Source: TMED14 sp038145075 (lineage in GTDB: Bacteria; Bacteroidota; Bacteroidia; Flavobacteriales; Schleiferiaceae). Taken from it: a stretch of 29,467 nucleotides of DNA. Location: NCBI GenBank assembly GCA_038145075.1, contig JAYQOY010000016.1, positions 1 to 29,467 of the forward strand, read 5' to 3'. Positions 8,041 through 16,397 of the stretch are shown one piece after another. Numbering within the stretch: the stretch's first letter is position 1; each line of letters opens with the position of its first letter. Under the pieces are notes generated by a model that saw only the letters and a list, made by a program, of their open reading frames with translations, had not been told where the DNA came from and ran no database searches. The translations under genes were made by a program, and so were the position numbers.

Positions 8041-9450
8041 ATGAAAAAGATTTTTACTGCAGCAGCTGCTGCCCTCGTTATCGCCTCTTGTACTTCAGAC
8101 TTGAGCTCTTTGAATGTGAATTCAAAGGCGCCCGAGCAAGTACCCGCAGGTGCCTTGATCGCCAACGCTACGGTGTCCTTGACGGACTACATGACCAGCG
8201 TTAACGTCAACTTGAACAACTTCATCTTGTGGTCTCAGCACTGGACGCAGACGACCTACACGGATGAGTCTAACTTCAACTTTGACGGTCGTGACGTGAA
8301 CGGCAACACCTTTGACGTATTGTACGCTACTGTATTGCGCGATTTGAGCGATGCGGCTAAGTTCATCAATGCAGATGATAAGATGTTGGCTGAGCACAAG
8401 CGCAACCAATTGGCTTTGATTGAAGTCATGAACGTGTACACCTACAGCGTATTGGTAGACATCTTTGGTGATGTTCCTTACTCTGAAGCTATCGGTGAAG
8501 ACGTAACTCCTAAGTATGACAATGACGGTGAGATCTACAACGATCTTGTTGCTCGCTTGTTGGCTGCCCATGGCAACCTCGGTGGTGACAACGGTTTGGG
8601 TTCTTACGACTTGTTGTACGGTGGCGATGCAGATATGTGGAAGAAGTTTGCAGCTTCAATGGCCTTGAAATTGGCTGTTCGTGCTGCGGACGTAAACACG
8701 CAAGCTGCTGCTGTAGCTCAGGCTGCTGTAGCTGCGGGTGTATTCACCTCTTCTGCGGATGCTGCAGTGTTGCACTACACGGCTTCTCCTCCCAACACCA
8801 ACCCCTTGTGGGACGATTTGGTGCAGTCTGGACGTGCGGATTTCTGTGCTGCAAACACGTTTGCGGACATCTTGAATGACCTGAACGATCCCCGCCGCGG
8901 AACCTACTTCCGCAACTTGGATGCGAACGGTGATGTCATTGGTGCTCCTTACGGTTTGGCTTCATCCTACGCCTTGAATTCACAGCCTGGTGACGCTTTG
9001 GAAGATCCCACTTTGGGTTCTGCCTTGATGGACTACGCTGAAGTTGAGTTCTTGTTGGCTGACGCAGCTGCTCGCGGCTGGTCTGTGGGCGGAACGGCTG
9101 CGGATCACTACGATGCTGCTGTAACGGCTTCTATCGAAGCTTGGGGCGGTTCATCTTCAGATGCTGCTACCTACTTGGCGCAAACCGACGTTGCTTGGGA
9201 TGCTACCATGTGGAAAGAGCGCATCGGTGTTCAGAAGTGGATTGCTATGTACACGCGTGGCAACGAAGCTTGGGCTACCCAGCGTCAGTATGACTACCCT
9301 GCTATGAATGTAGCAGAGGAAGCTCAGACTGTGACTCCTTACCGTATGTCTTACGGTATTGACGAGTACTCTTTGAACGGTTCAAACGTGGCTGCCGCTC
9401 GCGGTGGTAACGACGACCGTTTCTCAAAAGTATTCTGGGACGCTAACTAA
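8041..9450 (+). CDS. SusD-like surface lipoprotein (SusD-like_2 / PF12771 type)
   Basis: A 469-residue lipoprotein. The N-terminus has a lipobox ending VIASC, so Cys17 is the lipidated residue after cleavage. The mature protein shows TPR-like helical segments and the late motif ALMDYAEVEFLLADAAARGW, which matches the 'm.yaEv.fl.AEA' helix of SusD/RagB proteins. MWKERIGVQKWIAMYTRGNE further on is the conserved C-terminal stretch of the SusD-like_2 subfamily. SusD proteins sit on the cell surface, bind the ligand and cap the SusC barrel encoded just upstream. It shares the codon bias of its SusC partner. A strong terminator follows 27 bases after the stop. Confidence 0.93.
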   Translation: MKKIFTAAAAALVIASCTSDLSSLNVNSKAPEQVPAGALIANATVSLTDYMTSVNVNLNNFILWSQHWTQTTYTDESNFNFDGRDVNGNTFDVLYATVLRDLSDAAKFINADDKMLAEHKRNQLALIEVMNVYTYSVLVDIFGDVPYSEAIGEDVTPKYDNDGEIYNDLVARLLAAHGNLGGDNGLGSYDLLYGGDADMWKKFAASMALKLAVRAADVNTQAAAVAQAAVAAGVFTSSADAAVLHYTASPPNTNPLWDDLVQSGRADFCAANTFADILNDLNDPRRGTYFRNLDANGDVIGAPYGLASSYALNSQPGDALEDPTLGSALMDYAEVEFLLADAAARGWSVGGTAADHYDAAVTASIEAWGGSSSDAATYLAQTDVAWDATMWKERIGVQKWIAMYTRGNEAWATQRQYDYPAMNVAEEAQTVTPYRMSYGIDEYSLNGSNVAAARGGNDDRFSKVFWDAN

Positions 9451-9476
9451 GCGATCTAGATAAACGCTCTTGCGTG

Positions 9477-9506
9477 AAGCCGCCCCGGAAACGGGGCGGC
9501 TTTTTT
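9477..9506 (+). terminator. rho-independent terminator, GAAA loop
   Basis: An 11-base perfect stem (AAGCCGCCCCG with its complement) closed by a GAAA tetraloop and followed by a run of T. It ends the first SusCD transcript. The central stem and loop are base-for-base the same as the hairpin at 14237 after the second SusCD pair. Confidence 0.93.
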
Positions 9507-9611
9507 ATTTCAGCCTATGAGCGAATGCTCCATGAATGTAGAATTAGGTGCGTGTAATACGGGTTTTATACCTCAATAACCGCTTGTAATCTGGACTAAT
9601 GCCCGAATGTG

Positions 9612-9644
9612 TTGCAATTGGGACCAGTGTCATTTGTATATTAG
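9612..9644 (+). promoter_or_regulatory. possible promoter of second susC
   Basis: TATATTAG (9637-9644) is one mismatch from the Bacteroidota -7 consensus TAnnTTTG. It has TTGC (9612-9615) upstream at about the spacing expected for a -33 TTTG element. The start codon follows 26 bases later at 9671. Having both parts with a suitable leader makes this the best promoter candidate in the 9507-9670 gap, but the match is not exact. Confidence 0.35.
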
Positions 9645-9670
9645 GGAGGTCTAACAAAAAACAAAATCGC

Positions 9671-12600
9671 ATGAAACGCAGTTTTAAACTCCTTTCATTG
9701 GGGGTTGCTATGTGTTTATCTGCCTCTGTTTGGGCTCAAACAGTTACAGGTAAAGTCACAGATGCATCTTCCGGTGAAGCACTGCCCTCCGTCTCCGTTA
9801 AGGTGGCAGGCAGTGGTGCTGCAGCCATCACCAATTTTGACGGGGTCTACTCGATCCGCGCCAACAATGGAGATGTGTTGCAGTTTGCTTCGTTAGGCTA
9901 CACTTCCGCTGAAGTGAAGGTGGCAGGCAGCACGGTGAACGTGTCCCTGAGCCCATCTTCCTCGAAGTTGGATGAAGTAGTCGTAACGGCGCTTGGTATC
10001 TCACGGGACAAGAAGTCCGTGGGATTTGCCATTGAGAATGTGGGTGGTGACAAGATCGCCAACTCCGGTGAATCCAATGTGGTATCCGGTATCTCGGCTA
10101 AGGTGAGTGGCGTGCAAGTCACGAATTCATCTGGTGCCGCGGGTGCAGCGTCCTACATTAAGATTCGCGGTAACGCTACATTCACGTCGAATGACAACCA
10201 GCCGCTCATGGTAGTGGATGGTGTGCCCATCGACAACTCCCAAATTGGAACGGAAGACCTACGCGCAGGTGTGGCCTACTCCAACCGAGCTATTGACATC
10301 AACCCGGATGACATCGAAAGCATTTCGGTCCTCAAAGGGGGCGCTGCAGCTGCCCTTTACGGTACGCGTGGTGCAAACGGTGTTATTTTGATCACCACCA
10401 AAAAGGGTGGCTACGGTCAGGATTTCCAAGTAAGCGTCAACAGCAGCTACGAAATCTCTGAAGTCAACAAGTTGCCCGCAACCCAGAAGACCTATTCACA
10501 AGGCTATTTTGGTGGCTACTACGGCGGAACCAGCAACCCCTTCTCGTGGGGACCTGCTCTGTCTACGTTGGGGGTTGATGCGAATGGCGACATTACTCAA
10601 GATTCCAGCGCAGCTGTACGCTGGGGTGCTCCTTCCTACGACAACGCGGGGAGTTTCTTCCGTCGTGGTCTGCGTCGTAACAACAGCGTAACGGTTTCTG
10701 GCGGTGGTCAGCGTTCAAGCTACTACCTCTCCGTGTCAAACTTGGCAGATGAAGGTATCATTCCTCTGAACCGTTTCGATCGTACGACGATTCGTTTGAC
10801 GGGTTCGGGCCAAATCGCTTCCAACCTGAAGGCGACGGCCTCTTTGGCGTATTCTAATTCGGGTGGTTACCGTGTGCAGCAAGGGTCAAATACTTCGGGT
10901 TTGATGCTCGGATTGCTCCGTACGCCTCCTTCCTTTGACAACTCTGCCGGTTATGAAAATGCCAATGGAACGCAACGTACCTACCGCGCTGGTGGTGGCT
11001 ACGACAACCCCTACTGGACCATTAATAAAAACCCCTTCACGGACAAGGTAAACCGCGTATTTGGATACACCCAATTGGAGTGGGCTCCGGTAGAAAACGT
11101 CTTCATCAACTACCGCTATGGATTGGATACCTACACGGATGTGCGCAAGCAGATCATTGCAAAGTATTCACGCACTCTGCCTCAGGGCTCCATCACCGAT
11201 GAGATGTACAACGTGCAGGAAACAAACCACGATTTGACGGCGCGTTACAGCAAGGATTTTGGAAAGATTTCCAGCAACTTCTTGGTTGGTTTTAACGCCA
11301 ACCAGCGAAACCGCAAGTCTGTGACGGGCTACGGTGTTGGTTTGGTTATTCCGGACTTCTACAACATGAGCAACGCTACGAACCAGTTTGCCTATGAGTC
11401 AAACGTGGGTCGTCGCTTGTGGGGTATTTACGGTGAAGCCCAGGTGGGTTATGACGACTACCTGTTCTTGACGGGAACCTTCCGTCGTGACCAAGCATCC
11501 ACCTTTGGTAATGTAAGCACACCTATCCTCTATCCCTCCATCTCATTGGGCTTGGTGGTTACGGATATGCTTGACATGGACAACGATGTACTTTCTTACT
11601 TGAAGCTTCGCGCGAGTTCGGCAAAAGTGGGTTCTGAGCCCGGCTTTGGTTCTAATGCTACTTACTTCAACCAAGCGAGTGCAGGTTCGGGCTGGATCTC
11701 TGGTATCGGATTCCCTTTCCAGGGCCAAACCGGTTTTAGCATGAGCAACACCTTGGGCAACCCAGAGCTTCGTCCTGAATACGCGGTCACCAACGAGATT
11801 GGCGCCGAAATGCGCTTATTCAAGGACCGCGTATATGCAGACATTACGCTCTACGATCAGCGTTCCGAAGACTTGATTATTGCTGTACCTGTTGCCGCGT
11901 CATCAGGCTTTACTTCCTCCTTCATCAACGCAGGCTCCATGAGCAACAAAGGGGTGGAAATCGCCATGAATGCCGATCTCGTTTCCTCTGAAGATTTGAA
12001 AATCAATGCAGGTATGACCTTCACACGCAACCGCAACACCGTTATCAAGTTAGCGGATGGGGTTGACGTCATCGGTTTGCCATGGGGCTTCTTTGGTGCA
12101 AACCAGCGCCTTGTAGAAGGTGAAGCCTACGGAACCTTGTACGGAGATGATTGGCTCCGCGACGATGCAGGCAATGCCTTGGTGGATGAGTTTGGCTACC
12201 CTGTCTACAGCTCCACGGAAGTGGTCGTAGGCGATCCAAACCCTGACTACTTGATGGGCATCACCACCAACGTGGATTATAAGAACTTCAGCTTTAACAT
12301 GTTGTGGGATATTCGTCAAGGTGGCGATATCTGGAACGGTACGCGCGGTGCGTTGTACTACTTTGGAACGCATTACGACACGGAAATGACTCCTGATGGT
12401 GTCAAACGTGGAGAGACCTTTGTATGGCATGACGTAGTTGCTGGTAACAGCGGTGTTTACGCTCCTGGTACGACCATCGACGGCGTCGACGTGAGCGGTC
12501 AAGCGAATACCACGGCTATTTTGAACGATATCGATTCCTACGCACTTGGACCCTTGTCCGGTTTCACCGGTGCTTCTCGCCCCTTCATTGAGGACGGAAG

Positions 12601-12838
12601 CTGGGTGCGTTTGCGCCAGGTCGGCATGAGCTACCGTTTTGAAGACAAAGTGTTGGAAGGTTCTTTCTTGAAAGGCCTCACCTTGTCGGTCACCGGTCGC
12701 AATTTGTGGTTGAGCACGCCTTACCGCGGTGTAGATCCCGAGACCAACTTGTCCGGTGCTACCAACAGCCAAGGTGCGGATTACTTCAACATGCCTAACA
12801 CGCGTGGTGTCATCTTCGGTTTGAAAGCTAACCTCTAA
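9671..12838 (+). CDS. SusC/RagA-family TonB-dependent outer-membrane receptor (second of two)
   Basis: A 1055-residue receptor. Parts in order: signal peptide (1-22, cut at WA|Q), carboxypeptidase-regulatory-like domain (24-100), TonB-box-like DEVVVTA (101-107), plug with VVDGVPIDN and ISVLKGGAAAALYGTRGANG, and a barrel running to the end. Residues 1 to about 126 align with the first SusC with no gaps, so the two are paralogues; plug and barrel differ more, which implies different ligands. I chose ATG 9671, which begins a normal signal peptide, over a GTG/ATG 72 bases upstream that would add an unlikely cysteine-containing tail before it. The SusD partner follows after 12 bases. No degradative enzyme lies nearby. 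Confidence 0.95.
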   Translation: MKRSFKLLSLGVAMCLSASVWAQTVTGKVTDASSGEALPSVSVKVAGSGAAAITNFDGVYSIRANNGDVLQFASLGYTSAEVKVAGSTVNVSLSPSSSKLDEVVVTALGISRDKKSVGFAIENVGGDKIANSGESNVVSGISAKVSGVQVTNSSGAAGAASYIKIRGNATFTSNDNQPLMVVDGVPIDNSQIGTEDLRAGVAYSNRAIDINPDDIESISVLKGGAAAALYGTRGANGVILITTKKGGYGQDFQVSVNSSYEISEVNKLPATQKTYSQGYFGGYYGGTSNPFSWGPALSTLGVDANGDITQDSSAAVRWGAPSYDNAGSFFRRGLRRNNSVTVSGGGQRSSYYLSVSNLADEGIIPLNRFDRTTIRLTGSGQIASNLKATASLAYSNSGGYRVQQGSNTSGLMLGLLRTPPSFDNSAGYENANGTQRTYRAGGGYDNPYWTINKNPFTDKVNRVFGYTQLEWAPVENVFINYRYGLDTYTDVRKQIIAKYSRTLPQGSITDEMYNVQETNHDLTARYSKDFGKISSNFLVGFNANQRNRKSVTGYGVGLVIPDFYNMSNATNQFAYESNVGRRLWGIYGEAQVGYDDYLFLTGTFRRDQASTFGNVSTPILYPSISLGLVVTDMLDMDNDVLSYLKLRASSAKVGSEPGFGSNATYFNQASAGSGWISGIGFPFQGQTGFSMSNTLGNPELRPEYAVTNEIGAEMRLFKDRVYADITLYDQRSEDLIIAVPVAASSGFTSSFINAGSMSNKGVEIAMNADLVSSEDLKINAGMTFTRNRNTVIKLADGVDVIGLPWGFFGANQRLVEGEAYGTLYGDDWLRDDAGNALVDEFGYPVYSSTEVVVGDPNPDYLMGITTNVDYKNFSFNMLWDIRQGGDIWNGTRGALYYFGTHYDTEMTPDGVKRGETFVWHDVVAGNSGVYAPGTTIDGVDVSGQANTTAILNDIDSYALGPLSGFTGASRPFIEDGSWVRLRQVGMSYRFEDKVLEGSFLKGLTLSVTGRNLWLSTPYRGVDPETNLSGATNSQGADYFNMPNTRGVIFGLKANL

Positions 12839-12850
12839 TCCTTAGGAACT

Positions 12851-14209
12851 ATGAAAGCACGAATTTTACTTACAGCTCTTGTGAGCTCAGCGCTCCTCAT
12901 GACCTCCTGTAGTGATGCATGGTTAGAGGAATACAAGATTGACCAAAACCGTCCTGCGGATGTGCCCATGAACGTATTGTTGCCTTCAGCACAAGCGTCC
13001 TATGGCATGATGCAAGGCGATGTACTCCCCCGTTTGTCTTGCATTTTCATGCAGCAAATGACGGGTAACGACCGCCAGTCTCTGGCGCACAACCGCTATG
13101 CACAAATCGGTGAAGGCGACTTCGATAGCCCCTGGGGCTTGGCCTACGCTGGAGGCTTGTACGACCTGAAGTTGGTCATGGACAAGGCCACGGAGAAAGA
13201 GGCCTATGCCTACCGTGGAATTGCCAAGATCATGACGGCGATGTACCTCGGTGTATTGACGGATCACTTCGGCGATATTCCCTACTCTCAGGCCTTGCAA
13301 GGCGCGACCAACCTGCGCGCTGGCTACGATTCCCAAGCGGACATCTACGCGGCCATTGCTGCGCTTCTTCAAGAAGGTGTGGCGGATTTGGGTACGCCCT
13401 CTAGCTTGATGCCAGGGTCGGATGATTTGATTCACGGAGGCGACCTCTCCGCGTGGGCGACGACCGCCACCGCATTGGGTGCGCGTTACTTGAACCACTT
13501 GTCCAAAACGTCTGCCTACAATGCTGCCAATGTGATCGCTGCGTGTCAAGCAGCGCTCCAAGGCAATGTAGGTGCAGGATTGGCTTTTGAGTCTAGTACC
13601 AACCAAAATCCTTGGTACCAGTTCACGGTCATCGATCGCGACGGTTACATCATCCAGACGGGCACAATGTTCGACATGATGGTGGCAGCGAACGATCCTC
13701 GTGAGGCTATATACCGTGGAGACAGCGCAAGTGGCTACCTCTACTTGCCTTTCTACGGTGCAGCTACGGCAGAGGTGCCCATCGTGACGGAGCATGAGAT
13801 CTTGTACATCCTAGCTGAAGCACAACTCGCCTCTGGCGACGCTTCTGCAGCACGTACAAGCCTTGAAGCCGCCATCACGAGCAACATGGCGCACTTGGGT
13901 GTAGATGCAGCGGATGCTGCTGCCTACATCGCTGCTTTGCCTGCGACCACGGATTTGGAATTGATTATGAATGAAAAGTACGTTGCGATGTACACGCACG
14001 TGGAGGCCTGGACCGACTGGCGCCGCACGGGGTATCCGATGATTTCGGCCCCTGCAGATGCCAACTTGGGCGGTGTTCCTCGTCGTATGCCTTACCCCGA
14101 GGGTGAGTACTTGTACAATAGCGAAAACGTACCGATGCCATTGAGTTCATCTCCAGACGACAAGTTTGGTGTGACCTCAACCTTCCGCCTCTGGTGGGAC
14201 GCAAACTGA
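12851..14209 (+). CDS. SusD-like surface lipoprotein (SusD-like_2 / PF12771 type), partner of second SusC
   Basis: A 452-residue lipoprotein with lipobox LMTSC, giving lipidated Cys20, followed by SDAWLEEY. Typical SusD-like_2 sections include VLLPSAQASYGMMQGDV near the N-terminus, GVLTDHFGDIPYSQAL in the middle, HEILYILAEAQLASGD as the 'EaElAEA'-type helix, and EKYVAMYTHVEAWTDWRRTG near the C-terminus, where the family usually has 'qkyia.f.....aw.dwRRtgyP'. It should form the surface lid of the SusC encoded upstream. The terminator at 14237 ends the unit. Confidence 0.93.
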   Translation: MKARILLTALVSSALLMTSCSDAWLEEYKIDQNRPADVPMNVLLPSAQASYGMMQGDVLPRLSCIFMQQMTGNDRQSLAHNRYAQIGEGDFDSPWGLAYAGGLYDLKLVMDKATEKEAYAYRGIAKIMTAMYLGVLTDHFGDIPYSQALQGATNLRAGYDSQADIYAAIAALLQEGVADLGTPSSLMPGSDDLIHGGDLSAWATTATALGARYLNHLSKTSAYNAANVIAACQAALQGNVGAGLAFESSTNQNPWYQFTVIDRDGYIIQTGTMFDMMVAANDPREAIYRGDSASGYLYLPFYGAATAEVPIVTEHEILYILAEAQLASGDASAARTSLEAAITSNMAHLGVDAADAAAYIAALPATTDLELIMNEKYVAMYTHVEAWTDWRRTGYPMISAPADANLGGVPRRMPYPEGEYLYNSENVPMPLSSSPDDKFGVTSTFRLWWDAN

Positions 14210-14236
14210 TTGGTGTTAGTTTGCATGTTAAACAGG

Positions 14237-14266
14237 AGCCGCCCCGGAAACGGGGCGGCTTTTTTT
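14237..14266 (+). terminator. rho-independent terminator, GAAA loop (copy of 9477)
   Basis: A 10-base perfect stem AGCCGCCCCG with its complement, GAAA loop, and seven T residues, 27 bases after the second SusD stop. Hairpin and loop match the terminator after the first SusCD pair exactly. Confidence 0.93.
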
Positions 14267-14345
14267 ATGCGCAGTGTTGTGCGCCTAGTTTCTGGGGAGG
14301 GCCAGCCGAGGCTCAGCAAGCAAAACGTCTATCGAGGCAGGGGCA

Positions 14346-14378
14346 TAAAAAACCCCGCCTGCCGGGGGCAAGCGGGGT
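14346..14378 (-). terminator. terminator of the lpx-efp operon
   Basis: Read on the minus strand: stem ACCCCGC with its complement (arms at 14372-14378 and 14352-14358), an inner TGCC/GGCA stem, then six T residues. It begins 23 bases after the efp stop and ends the minus-strand operon. The gap between this and the plus-strand terminator at 14237 holds nothing else I can identify. Confidence 0.88.
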
Positions 14379-14400
14379 AAAACGAAGAGAGCGCAGGCGG

Positions 14401-14967
14401 TTAGGCCTTCGCGCGCTCCTTGTAGGTGCCGTCGGCGGTGTTGACGACGATCTTTTCACCCAATTCGATGAAGAGGGGGACGCGAACTTCAGCGCCGGTT
14501 TCAACGGTGGCAGGCTTCAGCGTGTTGGTCGCCGTGTTGCCTTTGATGCCGGGCTCGGTGTAGGTTACTTCGAGAACGACTGTTTGGGGAATTTCAACGC
14601 TCAAAGCGCGGTCCTCGTCGGCGTGAAAGAGCACCATGCACTCCATGCCATCCTTCAGGAAGTTGGGGGCGTTGATGAGTTCTTTGGCCATGGGGATCTG
14701 CTCGTAGGTATCCATGTTCATGAAGTGGTAGCCGTCCGCATCGTTGTAGAGGAACTGGTAGGTGCGGTACTCGATGTTGATGTCGTCGAGTTTGGCGCCA
14801 CTGGGGAAAGTATGTTCGAGGACACGGCCGTCGTTGAGGTTGCGCATTTTGGTACGCACAAACGCAGCACCCTTGCCGGGTTTAACGTGCAAAAATTCGA
14901 TGATTTGATAGGGGGCATGATTGTGCGTGATGCACAAGCCGTTCTTGATGTCTGACGTAGAGGCCAT
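14401..14967 (-). CDS. efp: translation elongation factor P
   Basis: A 188-residue protein of normal EF-P length with three beta domains. The N-terminal KOW-like domain carries KPGKGAAF (residues 29-36), so Lys32 is the tip lysine that corresponds to the modified Lys34 of E. coli. The C-terminal OB domain contains 'GNTATNTLKPATVETGAEV', matching the conserved 'GdT....KpA.letGa.v..P.Fi..Ge.i.vdt..G.Y..R' end. EF-P relieves ribosome stalling at proline runs. Which modification enzyme acts here is not visible. It is the last gene of the lpx operon, but also has its own -7 box at 14992. ATG 14967 gives the standard N-terminus. Confidence 0.97.
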   Translation of the reverse strand: MASTSDIKNGLCITHNHAPYQIIEFLHVKPGKGAAFVRTKMRNLNDGRVLEHTFPSGAKLDDINIEYRTYQFLYNDADGYHFMNMDTYEQIPMAKELINAPNFLKDGMECMVLFHADEDRALSVEIPQTVVLEVTYTEPGIKGNTATNTLKPATVETGAEVRVPLFIELGEKIVVNTADGTYKERAKA

Positions 14968-14988
14968 AAAAAGGGGTTTCGAAATCGG

Positions 14989-15618
14989 TTACAAAGGTAC
15001 GACGGAGCTTCCTGTGGGCAGGAAGGCTTCGGTGCAGGCAAAAGTTTCTTCTTTTTTGTGGTTGGATGCCACGAAGAGGAGGCGGTGGGTGAAGCGTTCG
15101 GTCGGCGCCAAAGAGGCGCCCAAACAGGCGGCAAACCAGTCCATGCCCGCTTGGTCCAGGTGGGAGCAGGGTTCGTCCAAGAGGAGCAAGGGAGCATCCG
15201 TCCAAATGGCCAGGGCTAATTTGACGCGTTGCTTCATCCCGCTGGAAAAATCGCGCAAGGGTCGGTCGAGGGCCTCAGCGGGAAGGGGAATGCGGTCCAG
15301 GGACGCTTCTGGTCGCATGGGGCGCCATTGGAAGTGCTGTACAAAGAGTTCGCGGGGGGTGAAGGCCTCCTGGAGGTCGACGTGGGGCCCCGTGTAGGAA
15401 ACGGTGATGGTCCAGTCTTCTGCAGGGATTTCGGGGCAGGACATGAGGCCCTGGCTGGGACTAAATTGCCCGCTTAGCAGTTTCAAGAAGGTGCTCTTCC
15501 CGGATCCATTGCCGCCCAAAATGGCGACGCGGGCGGTGGGTGAAAATTCGTGGTTCCACGCAGGAATGACGTCGCGGCCCTGGTAGTTTTTGCGCAGATT
15601 GCTGAGGACCAAGCCCAT
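14989..15618 (-). CDS. lone ABC transporter ATP-binding subunit
   Basis: A 209-residue single nucleotide-binding domain. Walker A is GGNGSGKST (about residues 35-43), the signature is SSGMKQRVK (about 129-137), and Walker B is LLLLDEP (about 148-154) followed by CSHLD. The usual Q-loop glutamine region is replaced by 'SYTGPHVDLQEAFTPRE', and the switch His lies in ASNHK. This shape resembles a group of short Bacteroidota ABC ATPases in which the Q-loop reads 'aPy.el.eefT..E'. No permease is encoded in the window, so its membrane partner is unknown. It starts 3 bases after the lpxA stop, and its final codons contain the efp promoter box. Its position suggests an envelope role, by inference only. 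Confidence 0.87.
   Translation of the reverse strand: MGLVLSNLRKNYQGRDVIPAWNHEFSPTARVAILGGNGSGKSTFLKLLSGQFSPSQGLMSCPEIPAEDWTITVSYTGPHVDLQEAFTPRELFVQHFQWRPMRPEASLDRIPLPAEALDRPLRDFSSGMKQRVKLALAIWTDAPLLLLDEPCSHLDQAGMDWFAACLGASLAPTERFTHRLLFVASNHKKEETFACTEAFLPTGSSVVPL
14992..14999 (-). promoter_or_regulatory. Bacteroidota -7 box for efp
   Basis: Read on the minus strand TACCTTTG is an exact TAnnTTTG match. It lies in the last codons of the ABC ATPase gene (Val-Pro-Leu), 24 bases before the efp start. This would let efp be transcribed separately from the lpx genes. Confidence 0.5.
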
Positions 15619-15621
15619 GAC

Positions 15622-16395
15622 TTAGGCGTTTTTGACGATGCCGCGGTCAGAGGCGAGCAAAAAGCGGAGGATTTCGCTTCGTTCAGGACTTTCGGGGACT
15701 TCCAGCTCAATTTGGCTGATGGCTTGAGAGGTGTTGAAGCCAGATTGGTACACGAGGCGGTAAGCGTGGTGGATTTCCTCGATCCGGGGGTTCTTGAAGC
15801 CGCGGCGGCGCAAGCCTAATGCGTTCACGCCTTCGTAGGCCAAAGGTTCACGAGCGACCGTGATGTAGGGAGGGATGTCTTTTCGGACCAGAGAGCCACC
15901 CCCCACCATCACGTGGGAGCCGATCTTCACAAACTGGTGAACGGCGGAAAGGCCGCCCACAATCGTCCAGTCGCCAATTTCCACGTGACCCGCGAGAGCC
16001 ACATTGTTGACTAGGATGACGTGATCGCCAATTTGGCAATCGTGTGCCACGTGGGCATAGGCCATGACAAGGCATTCGCGCCCAAGGACGGTTTTTCCTA
16101 AAGCTTTGGTGCCCCGGTTGATGGTGGCGCATTCGCGAATTGTGCAGCCATCCCCCAAAATAACTTGCGAGTATTCGCCCTCAAATTTTAAATCCTGGGG
16201 AATGCCACCGACCACAGCGCCGTGGAATACGCGGCAATTTTTACCTAAACGGCTGCCAGCTAACACGTAGGCGCCGCTGGCGATCCAGGAGCCTTCTCCA
16301 ATTTCGGCATCGGCTTCAATGACGGCAAAGGCTTCGACTGTAACATTGCCCGCCAATTTGGCTTTAGGGTGAACGGAGGCTAGAGGAGAGATCAC
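15622..16395 (-). CDS. lpxA: acyl-ACP--UDP-N-acetylglucosamine O-acyltransferase
   Basis: A 257-residue left-handed beta-helix enzyme, close to the 262 residues of E. coli LpxA. Hexapeptide repeats fill residues 3-185, followed by a helical C-terminal domain (GLRRRGFKNPRIEEIHHAYR). The catalytic His is His118 in AYAHVAHDC (E. coli His125), with His115 also kept. It transfers a 3-hydroxyacyl chain from ACP to the 3-OH of UDP-GlcNAc, the first step of lipid A synthesis. It lies 2 bases after the lpxC-fabZ stop in the order lpxD, lpxC-fabZ, lpxA, which is normal for Bacteroidota. Confidence 0.97.
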   Translation of the reverse strand: MISPLASVHPKAKLAGNVTVEAFAVIEADAEIGEGSWIASGAYVLAGSRLGKNCRVFHGAVVGGIPQDLKFEGEYSQVILGDGCTIRECATINRGTKALGKTVLGRECLVMAYAHVAHDCQIGDHVILVNNVALAGHVEIGDWTIVGGLSAVHQFVKIGSHVMVGGGSLVRKDIPPYITVAREPLAYEGVNALGLRRRGFKNPRIEEIHHAYRLVYQSGFNTSQAISQIELEVPESPERSEILRFLLASDRGIVKNA

Positions 16396-16397
16396 GC

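Noticed and set aside
12050..13795. Two long minus-strand frames opposite the second susC and susD
   Set aside because: Antisense shadows of the second SusC/SusD genes, whose families are certain.
14194..14955. Plus-strand frame of 253 codons across the terminators and efp
   Set aside because: It runs through two terminators and is antisense to EF-P.
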